Source: Steinernema hermaphroditum (lineage: Eukaryota > Nematoda > Chromadorea > Rhabditida > Steinernematidae). From it: a stretch of 64,000 nt of DNA. The translations under genes and the position numbers were made by a program. Positions 13,735 to 22,472 of the stretch are shown in pieces. The notes under the pieces were generated by a model. That model did no database searches and was not told where the DNA came from. It saw only the letters and a list, made by a program, of their open reading frames with translations. The DNA is taken from contig CM059622.1 in the NCBI GenBank assembly GCA_030435675.1, positions 10,416,001 to 10,480,000 of the forward strand, written 5' to 3'. Each line of letters opens with the position of its first letter. Position 1 is the stretch's first letter.

Positions 13735-14685
13735 ATGTTTGGTTATTTAGATCCGTTCGACAGCATCAAACTCGCTTTGTGCTCCTTCATTAATTCAAGT
13801 ATCGCTGATCGTCTCATCGCCACTATCCGAGCCTCCCGCGAACAATCAACTCTGGCTCGTTATGAGGCGTCGGTCAACAAGTTCTGCAACTGGAGACAGC
13901 AAGGAACTACTCCTCCGACTACAGAAGAAGTCTTGGCATTCCTTGGCCAGTTATTTTGTTCAACCTCTTCCATGTCTGTGGTCCAGTCAGCCGCCGCTGC
14001 CATCAAGTGGCACCTGAAGTTTTTGCCTGGCAACAACCCAGTTGAGTCTGTCTGGATTCGTGCTTTCTTGGAGGGTCTCCGGCGTCAAGCGCCGCCAGTT
14101 CAACACCGCCAGAAGGTAACCGAGGCTGAGATCCGTCTAATTGCAGGATGGGAATCGACAGCCGTCAAGGATCGCCGTATGATCGCCTACTTGTGCCTCC
14201 TGTTCGCAGGGTGCCTCCGCCCATCTGAAGGCCTGCGACTCTTGAGGAAGGACCTCGTCTTCTCGACTTCCGAAGTGACTATCCGCATTGAGAAGGACAA
14301 GACTCGCAAGGAAGGACCACCCCGCATTACGCCAATTCGGAAGTCATCATCCTCATTTTGTGCGTTGAAGATCCTACAGGACTGGCTATGCGTGGCTCCA
14401 ACGTCCCAGTTCGTCTTCCCGAACCTCAAGAACCCGAAGGCCGCTTTCTCTTACGATGCAGCGAGGAAGGAACTAGCCCGACTCGCAAATGTGCTTGGAT
14501 TCCGCAAGGACCTGACTCTGCATGGATTCCGTGGTGGATCCGCGACAGCCGCAATCGCCAACGGTGCTCCCATCGACGAAGTGATGAGGTTCGGCGGATG
14601 GAAACGTCAAGCCACCTTGGATGCCTACGTCGAAGTCTCGGCCACAACTGTGCCTACCGCGTCTGCCTCCTTCGATTTCCTCTAG
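13735..14685 (+). mobile_element. Tyrosine recombinase (DIRS/Crypton-like transposon integrase)
   Basis: A single intronless ORF of 316 residues from the first in-frame ATG; the frame is open upstream to about 13660 without an ATG. The N-terminal half resembles the helical core-binding domain of phage-type integrases (STLARYEASVNKF, then a TTEEVLAFLGQLF helix). The C-terminal half carries the catalytic signature in order: Arg in GCLRPSEGLRLL, Lys in EKDKTRKEG, His and Arg in LHGFRGGSATAA, then GGWKR and the Tyr in LDAYVEV. All expected catalytic positions are therefore present, and there is no stop or frameshift. No reverse transcriptase, RNase H or gag-like ORF lies nearby, so this is either a solo recombinase element (Crypton-like), the remnant of a DIRS/PAT retroelement, or a domesticated gene. 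It is compositionally similar to its neighbours. Two hairpins follow 175 bp downstream. Confidence 0.85.
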
Positions 14686-14859
14686 TGCTTATGTTGTAGA
14701 TGGACGTCACCCACTTTGTGTGTTGTTCTGTTGATACGTGTTACCGTTGTTCCGTTGTTTCCCGTATCATTGTTAATTTACCGAGTGAGCTGCATAAAGC
14801 ATCCCTATTGTTATAAGAGGCGTTGTATTTGGTAGGAGGGTGGATTAAGGGACAGTGGT

Positions 14860-14911
14860 CTTCTACGCGAAGATGAAATGTACTTTTTCGCGTAGAAGTG
14901 CGAAGCACTTC
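14860..14911. repeat. Two adjacent perfect hairpins downstream of the recombinase
   Basis: CTTCTACGCGAA at 14860-14871 is the exact reverse complement of TTCGCGTAGAAG at 14887-14898, a 12-bp stem with a 15-nt loop. Overlapping its 3' arm, GAAGTGC and GCACTTC (14895-14911) form a 7-bp stem around GAA. They lie between the recombinase stop and the next gene's stop. They could be the terminal structure of the element, a recombinase binding site, or an RNA 3'-end structure. Confidence 0.8.
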
Positions 14912-14962
14912 GGAGCGGAAAAGCTTGTTGTTGATGAAATCTAATCTTTTATTATCGCCCTA

Positions 14963-17900
14963 TCAAGTTTCTTTCTGGAAACTATGCGTCTTCTCCGCAA
15001 TTTTGAACACAAAGCCGTACAGAGTGCTGATTGCGGATGAGTCCAGATGTGGGTGCGTGACGAGATGTGAACCCAGATCGCCGCTGTTTACTATCCTCAG
15101 CAGGTCGTCCTTCATGCTGAACAACACAGCGCAGAAGTGATTCGCCTAAAAGTCGCTTGAGATATCGCAATCATCGAACAGCTACCTGGAAGTTTGCGCC
15201 TCCGATGAGAGATAGGACGACGTAATCGGACACTCCCTTCCAGTCGAGGACGCTTAAGTACGCCTGGTTCAAGAAGAAGGTCAGGAGCTGAGAAGTAGGG
15301 ACCTTCCCGACCAGCAAACAGTTCCTCACGACAGAGAACTCTGCTGAATTCAAGATATCTTCGACCATCGGAAGCACTTCTGTGTGGACGTTCGCGGAGA
15401 AGGTCAAAGGGGTGTGGAAGGAGGGCCACAAAGTGGAGACACTCGGGTTCACGGAGAGAAGGCGACTGAGGTCGTTGGTCGTCGACCTGTCAAAGCGGCT
15501 GAGAACGAAGAGAACACCCAGGATCCAGTCAGTCCTCCCGGAGTCGTCGAGCGCATAGGGCACAAGCAGGGACTGGCTGATCCTCCGGACGATCTTCCGG
15601 TTGTTCGAGAGGAGTCTGAGGCGGTGCTGGACGTAGTCGAAGAGAGGCGTCCAGTCCTGTCCACAAGGCTGGAAGTCTGCGGCTTCTTCCGTGGGGGAGA
15701 ACTGGCGGAAGACCTTCACCATCGCCTCGAGAACGCTTCCATGGGAAATCCCGGTGGTTCTCCACAGTTCGAGAAGGTAGGCAAGTGGGTTACTATAGAA
15801 CTGCTCGTCGTTGAATCCTTCTGGAGAAGTAGATTCGCTGATCGTTTGATACAGTAAAGGCACCACTTCCGACGACTTTTTCGGGAGATGGGGCCACTTG
15901 AGATCCTTCTTCTCGTCGGAACTGCCGATCACCATTGACTTTAGAAGAAGCAGAGACGCTTCCGTGGCCTCGTCGTAGAACGGAAAGTGTTTGTTTGAGC
16001 AAATCTAAACCTCCGTTCGATTTTTTTCCACAAGGGAACAAAGGCCAACCTGGTGAACTCGCGAGAGGAAGTTTTGCGATCTCCGGAGTTCCATCGAGAA
16101 ATCGGCGTTGGCTGTAAGGAGCGCCAGCTTGGTCAGAAGGGACGCTCCTCTAGAACGGGAGATTTCCTCGAATTGGAGGTCGAAGAAGGAGGAGAAATCA
16201 GAAGAGTTCAGAACTTCGACGATCAGGAAAGGTTGGCACATGAGGATGAGGATGTTCGGAGAGGGAAACTCTGAGGAGGGATCGAGAAGCCAGGAACAAA
16301 GCAATCGCGCGAAGATACGGTACTCTGTCATCGACATGGGGGAAAGGGGTGCTCCATAGCGCCAGAGAGCTGGACTGTCGAGGAGTTCCGCGATGGGTAT
16401 TTCAGAAGGCAGGCCAAGACGGAACAGCACGGAACAGTGCGTGGGGTTCGAAAGGTCTAGATGCTTCAAAAGGAGGTCTCTGGAGAGAAGAGGCAGTATA
16501 CTAGAGACGAGGCACTTGTCCAACGCCAAATCGAGGATTCTAATCACATCGTTGCGCACAACAACCTGCTTGAAGTTGAGATATCTGTTCACCATCGGCA
16601 CCAGCTGATTCAACGTTTCTTCGTCCAGAGGCGCTTCGCTGAACTGGAGGATGTTCAGAACGATGCGGACGTTAACCACAGATCGGAGGTTGATTACTGT
16701 AGGGAGCATCGATCTCAGGGCTTCGGCGGACGTCTGCACACAAGAGATGTCGTTGAGAACGGTGGTCAACGCCTTCGAAACATGGCTTCCACGGTCGATG
16801 CGGAAGTTTCGTCTTATGGCAGTGGTCGAGGCCTTGAGGATTAATTCAAAAAGGTCAGGAGAAGGGGCGAAGAAATCGGGATACTGTAGGGAGAGTAGAG
16901 CAATGGTGCTGTAGCTGATTGTGAGCATCGTTGTGAGCTCAGAGGTGGAGTAGAAGCCCGCAAAATGGGGTCTCTCCTGGGAAAGGTTCTAGAGATAGAG
17001 ATCAGCAGCAAGTGACACGCACAATCAGAGTGATCTACCGTATTATTTGAGAGGAATCCAGCGATTCTCCTGAGCATGATCTCCATACCTTCGCGCATGA
17101 ACTGCCGATAAGACGTTGGCTGCATCCAGCTTCTTATCCAATTTGAGTGTGGATCCATGGCGGCAAGGGCGGCCAAGACGTTCTCCTCGGAGAGGCTGCT
17201 CAAATCCTTCGTTCTGTTGAGGAGTCTCATCGTGGAATCGATCATCGGAGCTGTGTGCTGCGAAGGACATCTTTTCCAGACCGTTGGACATACTTTGAAC
17301 ATCTAGAACAAAGTGCTGTTTTGGCGTCATTTCTCTTATGTACCTGGAGAGCCAACGCACAGTATTTCAACCTGTAATCGGATGGCACGGCATCACTCGA
17401 GTCCATGACGGCACAAAAAATTCTCTGGACGAGGGCACTGTCTTCAGAATTGAATAACTTGACCGAAAATGCGAAGATATCCTCCGTGAGATGGCGGCTG
17501 GAGAGAACGGAGCCGAATTCTGCGAAGAATTTCTCGATTCCGCCCGACTTCGCGATCGAAAACGTCGACATCGAGAGGATTCTTCGCACGGATCGAAGAC
17601 GGAATGAGTCAGTGAGCTGTAGATTGACCATCTCATCCATCGCTTTTTGGACCTCCGATTCCATCGGAAATCGTGTGCTTTGGCCGAGGTTCTCGACTTG
17701 CTCTTCTCCCAGCGTGTCATCTCCCTCTGTCACCGTACTGAGTCCCTAAAATAGGGATTGCTCGATCGTTTTCTTGCAGTTTCTCACCAGCGAAGAACTG
17801 TCAGGACGATCGGCGATGCACTGTGCTGTCAACGTTGTGTCGCGGAGGATCTTCTGCTTCAGTGAGCGGAACTTCTCCGTGTTGGCTACTTGATCGGCGA

Positions 17901-18169
17901 CAGCGCGGAGCCTCCGCTGCATCATGCGGACATCTGTGTTGGAGAGCCGATTTCCGGAAGAGCTCGCCGTCATCTGGCGACTCTGCAGACCGTTCCTGAA
18001 GAGAAATCTCGCTTTGGGTCGAACAGAAACAGCCCTACCTCCCAAGAAGCATGTCGATCTCGGAGCCGCACTCCTCGAGTGTTTGTTGCACCAAGTAGTT
18101 GAAGAGATCTCGTCCATCGCCGGTTTCAGTGAATCTCCAAATGAGTTCTTCTATCTGCCGATCTTCCAT
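14963..18169 (-). CDS. TBC1D32/Broad-minded-like large helical protein (ciliary)
   Basis: Seven minus-strand exons: 18169-18039 (or from 18226), 17995-17788, 17745-17344, 17302-17039, 16988-16050, 16004-15186, 15145-14963. All phases join; 981 residues from the ATG at 18169, or 1000 from the upstream in-frame ATG at 18226. The protein is almost entirely alpha-helical and HEAT/ARM-like, with no signal peptide or membrane span. Features that recall TBC1D32 are an N-terminal segment NYLVQQTLEECGSEIDMLLG, a segment NWIRSWMQPTSYRQFM resembling a Trp-rich stretch of that family, and FYSTSELTTMLTISYSTIAL. This match is from memory of the family and is moderate. TBC1D32 acts with CCRK to control cilium structure and Hedgehog signalling in vertebrates. 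An X-box consensus lies 50 bp upstream of the preferred ATG, independently pointing to a ciliary gene. Introns are 42-50 bp. Confidence 0.55.
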
Positions 18170-18218
18170 CCTCGCCTCCGTCGCCGCTGCGCCCAGTGGC
18201 GACGTCGAAGGCACGCGC

Positions 18219-18232
18219 GTTGCCATGGAGAT
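18219..18232 (-). promoter_or_regulatory. X-box (RFX/DAF-19-type site)
   Basis: On the minus strand this reads ATCTCCATGGCAAC, matching every position of the nematode X-box consensus RYYNYYWTRRNRAC. It ends 50 bp before the ATG at 18169, inside the usual promoter-proximal window for ciliary genes, but it overlaps the upstream in-frame ATG at 18226. If it is used as a promoter element, the downstream ATG is the likelier start. Confidence 0.55.
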
Positions 18233-18394
18233 CTCCAAATGATCTCATCGGGGTCACCACAAGAGGTTTGTTCCCGGCGACAAGTACTACAGAACACCTC
18301 GATCGGAAATAACCGCCCCAACAACATTTACTAGGTTAGATATCATCAAACAATCGTTACAACATTATTAAACATGAATAAATCACTATATTGA

Positions 18395-19690
18395 TCAATA
18401 CACACTGACATCGGTTCTGCTGCCGCAGTCTTCAGCCGGTCGTTTTCGCGCCATCCGCCGGCGCTCACACCCTTCGTCGATCATGGACCACATCGTTTGA
18501 TCGAGTTTCGAAGCCACAAAGTGCTTGTTCTCGTCCTTCTGCTGCGTACGCCTGATCATGTGGAAGATTCCGTTGGCGGCCGATATAATGTGATCCTGGT
18601 CGAGAGACGTGAGGTTGCTCAACTCCTTCGCCATTTCGCACAGCTTATCTTTCCCGGCTAATCGTGCAACTGGTACGCACAGAATTCCACAGGAGAGCAG
18701 CAAATAGTCGCACTTCAGGTGTTGCAGTGACGGCCTAAATCGAACGACGCAATGTAAAAAAAGATGAAGAACATTCCGGTGGCCTGCCTCCCTAAGTTGT
18801 GTGATGCATCCTTTTTGATGTGTAGATAACTCTTGACAATTAGCTTCATGGTTTCATCGAATGACAAAAAGACTAACTCGAGAACCTGCAGGGAGGCCTT
18901 CCAGTACTTCTGCGCATTGAATTCTTTCTTCTTGGCGTGTATCATAACTGGAAAAAGAAGCTTTACATTCACACAACTGGTCAATCGCATTACCGAACAT
19001 TTGAAAGACCGTCTCTAGAAAGGCGACGGGAGAGTTCGTATTGTTGATGTCGAAGTCGATGGCTTCCAGCACTGTCATCTCAGACGCCACCAGCTCCTCT
19101 AGCAGATAGGGCTGATCGACGGCCTCCAGATACTTCTTGAATTCCTGCAACGCTGGCGTCTGAAAAAAAGCACAGGCATAAAAAGCACAAGAAATTGAAG
19201 TAGAAGTCATACATAACGGTAGGTAAACATTTTCGACGCGATCTGCATTGCAGAAACCATTCGCATAGGCATGTGCCGGAGCATTCTAGTGCGCACTTGC
19301 TCGTGCAGTTGACGGCGAGTTTCAATATTTGATTCGTTCAGCAGAAGATTAGAGGCTTTTAATTTCAGAGTGTTTAGATACCTTCAAACATCGAACATAC
19401 ATAACGTCAAGTAAAACAACGCACTTATTCAATATGAGTGCGGAATTGATCTTCGCTTCGGGTGGGATGCGCAGCTTATTGCACATGGCGAAGAGCTGCC
19501 TCGTCAGCCGCTCCCCGAGTTCATAGTTCAGGATCGCGGGGCTCGCCATCAGCTGCGCGTTCTGTTCGATCATCAGGTTGAACCACTCTCCCAGTTCTTC
19601 TGCGCTGAACGAATCTTCTTCTATCAGGAAAACGGCGTCCATCTCCGTGCTTTCCGGCGGCTCCAAATTCCGCTTCACCGGCGACGCCAT
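18395..19690 (-). CDS. cosa-1: Cyclin N-terminal domain-containing protein (COSA-1/CNTD1)
   Basis: Cyclin-related factor that in animals marks and stabilises meiotic crossover sites. Five minus-strand exons: 19690-19425, 19381-19213, 19159-18994, 18947-18788, 18734-18395; 366 residues. The segment from LQEFKKYLEAVDQPYLLEEL through SEMTVLEAIDFDINNTNSPV to AFLETVFQMFG follows the CNTD1 cyclin box closely. Upstream, MRMVSAMQIASKM matches the helix that precedes it, and DYLLLSCGIL matches a C-terminal helix. Exon 4/5 joining requires a GC-AG intron (18735-18787); the phase works but this junction is the weakest part of the model. A TTTCAG acceptor lies 15 nt before the ATG, consistent with spliced-leader addition. 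The gene reads in the same direction as the TBC1D32-like gene, whose start is 226 bp from this gene's stop. Confidence 0.8.
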
Positions 19691-19771
19691 CCAGCTTCAG
19701 CTTACCTGAAATGAACCAGATCGAAAGAAAGGATCGCAGAGAACACAAGAACAAGTTCACAAGTTTTTTTA

Positions 19772-19940
19772 ATCATGAAAATGGCCTTCAATCATCATTG
19801 TGGGACCCTAAAATCTGATGCAATTGCATTGAAAACCACGAAACGAGCGCACGAAGTTCGCATGTTCGCTCGTCGTTTTCAACACGTTGGTTCAGAATTC
19901 TGGGTCCCACAACGAGATGATTGAAGGCCAATTTCATGAT
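19772..19940. repeat. 169-bp imperfect palindrome
   Basis: The arm starting ATCATGAAAATGGCCTTCAA at 19772 is matched, inverted, by the arm ending at 19940. The outer ~40 bp differ at only a few positions, including TTGTGGGACC on one side and GGTCCCACAA on the other. The pairing continues inward with gaps (TTGAAAAC with GTTTTCAA) to a small centre near 19855. This fits a MITE-like or fold-back element. A 14-base piece, CTCGTTGTGGGACC, recurs near 12633. Confidence 0.75.
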
Positions 19941-20955
19941 CGAAAAAAAGAGTATGAAAGCGCGGAAATACCCGTAGCGGACGCATATAAAGCGCAGAAA
20001 GAATCAAGTCAGATTCGGACAGACAGAACTGAGCGAGACGAGACTTGCAATTCCAGACTGAAAATTCAAAAAAAGGTTCTCGACTTCTTGACCGTCACTG
20101 TTCGAGAACCGAGAAGTGAAGCCCCATTTTTGCTTGGCGTGGCCATTTTCCATTTGTATTCAACAGAGCTGGATGTAGTGCTGTGTGCATTTTTGGAACT
20201 CGTCGAATTCAGCGTAGAATTTTTGCGGCGCGCGAGTGGTTGCGCCCGGAACATTGCATGCCTTTTTGTGCTGAATTTTGCGAGACTGTCGCGTAGAGGT
20301 GGCGCCATTTGGTTCAACCACCAGATTTTAGCCAGCTTCACCAACCTACTTCTGTACATTATGCTCATCCTGGTTTCCTAGAGAGTTGACCAAAGGGAGC
20401 TTTTCGGAGCTACACCATCTAGGTTTTTTTCACCTCCTGGCGGTTATCCTCCAGCTTGATGGCGGCAGTAACTCCGAAGATAGAAAGCCTCACTTTATTA
20501 TTTCAGCATTGAGGCGTCCTAATCGACGCCGCTTGTATGATAATCCGTGACAATTCGGATATTACAACTGCCTCGTTTTTTGAGAGGCGACAAGATCAAT
20601 CACTTTATCCTGCATGCTTCAATAACAAGCAACGCCTTCGCCCCAAAAAATGCCCTTTCGATTATCGCCGCGGAGCAGATTTGCGCGGATTCCTTCTTTT
20701 GCCACAAACCGGTCAGGGCTCAACGATCGAGCTAGGCGGCGAATTACAGCGCCAACGGGCTCTGTCATCGGGATATTGCATAATCGACGACGTTTGTTTT
20801 CCGGTCGCTAGGAGCTCAACGGCGCCGTCCACTCGATTTACATGCGGCAGAGGTCCCTCCTCACAAGCGAACAATCAAAAATTGTGTAATGGAGCAACGC
20901 CAATTGGTTCCCTCCGGCCGACGGCGCCCTTCCACGCTTCTTCACTCGCCCTCCG
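19941..20955. other. Intergenic region upstream of the K2P-like gene
   Basis: A 100-codon minus-strand ORF (20368-20066) is open but has no recognisable motif and no splice context. GC rises from about 20650 toward the start codon at 20956, resembling the GC-rich promoter stretches of other genes in the window. I see no other gene. Confidence 0.4.
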
Positions 20956-22184
20956 ATGCTTCGCTCGCTGAGCCGACGCGGAAGCTCGTTGTTCGGCTCG
21001 CAGTACTACCTCCGCCTCCAGAGCGACGACCCTGGCGACCTCCGGGCCACGGAGCGCTTTTTGCAGAGCTGCAGCTACTCCGACTTCTCCTCAATCGCCC
21101 CGTGCGCCTCGTGGCAGAACCGGGTGAACTCCGTCCGTCAGGTGAGAGCGCACGTTTACGATCCACATGTGTTTCGATAGACAAACACGACTTTTACGAT
21201 CAGGGGGAGGAGACTCTCAGGGTCCTTCTTCTCCAACGTGCTATATACACCCGTGAGTCACTTCTTGCATTTTCAGGCATTTCTCCGCTTCTGCTGCCTT
21301 CCGAAGTCCATTCTCCTCCGATTGCTCATCGCTTTCGCCGTCGTTTGGCTCATTTCCGCGGCAATCATCCGCCCAATCGAGCGTTCACACCAATTAGCGC
21401 TGCAGAATGAGGAAGATAACAGGATCTATGCACGCAGGCTCCAGTTTCTACAGCGATTCGGACGTATGGACTACTACATTGTGAGTCCTTTCTAGTGGTT
21501 TTGAATCTCATCAATCTCTTAGCCGATGTCCAACCCCGAATGGGAAGAATCCACGAGGTACCTGATCGGCTGGTACCAAGACCAGCTGATAAACTCAACG
21601 TCCACCGACTGGACCTTTCCGTACGCCTTCGCTTTTGCCTACTTCACAGGCTCTGGTAGCACAATCCCGGGCGTCGTACAGGTCCGCCTGAGCACTGCAT
21701 CCAAAGCGCTTCTCGTGCTCTGGTTCCCCTTGGCCATCTGCCTCTACTTCGGCGCCGTCTTCGCCCTCGTCAACTACGTCCGCCGAGCGGCGCCATTCTG
21801 GAGGTATGCGCTGGTCACAAGCGCCACGAAATTCTGGCTGATATACCGCTTTTCGCGGTAAGTCCCGTTCGGTCTTCGACTGGCACGTGGTCCTTTAGAT
21901 CTGCACCTTCCTTGCCAACTGAAATATTCCACCACTTCCTCCGGTCGCTGCTTGTGGCCTTCCTTCTCCTCGAGTTCCTTCACTACCGTAGTCGCCTGCA
22001 TCGGAAAGTCCTGCTTCAGTGGTCCATAGAAGAACTGCAGCGTCGTTACACAGAGCACGACCGGAAGCTGCTCGTAGCGGACTACGGTAGTGTCTCGTTG
22101 TGGAAACGGTGGGAAACGTGGCTGCTCCTCGAGAGCGACCATCGCAAAATCGATTTTGTATTGCGGGAGATCCAAAACGGGTAA
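20956..22184 (+). CDS. K2P (TWK)-like membrane protein with a divergent pore loop
   Basis: Four exons: 20956-21141, 21277-21480, 21523-21857, 21899-22184; 336 residues. The order resembles half of a two-pore K+ channel. A first membrane helix (LLRLLIAFAVVWLISAAII) is followed by the acidic, heptad-rich ERSHQLALQNEEDNRIYARR typical of the K2P cap. A pore-like segment WTFPYAFAFAYFTGSGSTIP comes next, then a second helix (LLVLWFPLAICLYFGAVFAL) and a third (LRSLLVAFLLLEFLHY). The filter position reads TGSG where K+ channels have T-I/V-G-Y/F-G. After the third helix the chain continues as a charged tail with no second pore and no fourth helix. It may be a non-conducting or regulatory homologue, or an unrelated three-span protein. 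The stop codon overlaps an AATAAA signal. Family assignment is tentative; the exon structure is firmer. Confidence 0.5.
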
Positions 22185-22198
22185 ATAAAATATTTATT
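22184..22198. terminator. Back-to-back poly(A) signals between convergent genes
   Basis: AATAAA on the plus strand (22184-22189) overlaps the stop codon of the K2P-like gene. TTTATT at 22193-22198 is AATAAA on the minus strand, placed about 275 bp after the blmp-1 stop. The two convergent genes could therefore share this short A/T-rich 3'-end region. Confidence 0.5.
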
Positions 22199-22472
22199 TG
22201 TTGTGGTTGTTTTGACATCTAACATAATAATTAGTACGGTACGTAGGGAGGAGATACGGTAAACGACAGAAAAAGGAAACAAAGAACCCGTCGGTCCCTC
22301 CGCGGAGGGAACGAAGCCGCGAAGAAGTGAGAAGAAGGAAAGGAAAGGGCAGTGGACGCGGAGAAATAAATATATTGCTGCTGGGGAAACGGACGAATAT
22401 GCTTAGACGGTACAATATATACAACAAGTTGCGCAACTTTGGTCTCTACCACCGATAAATAGGGCTGCGACG

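Noticed and set aside
15384..15857. 157-codon plus-strand ORF
   Set aside because: It lies opposite exon 6 of the TBC1D32-like gene, whose phases and splice sites are consistent; the plus-strand frame has no family features.
20066..20368. 100-codon minus-strand ORF upstream of the K2P-like gene
   Set aside because: No start context, splice signal or motif supports it.
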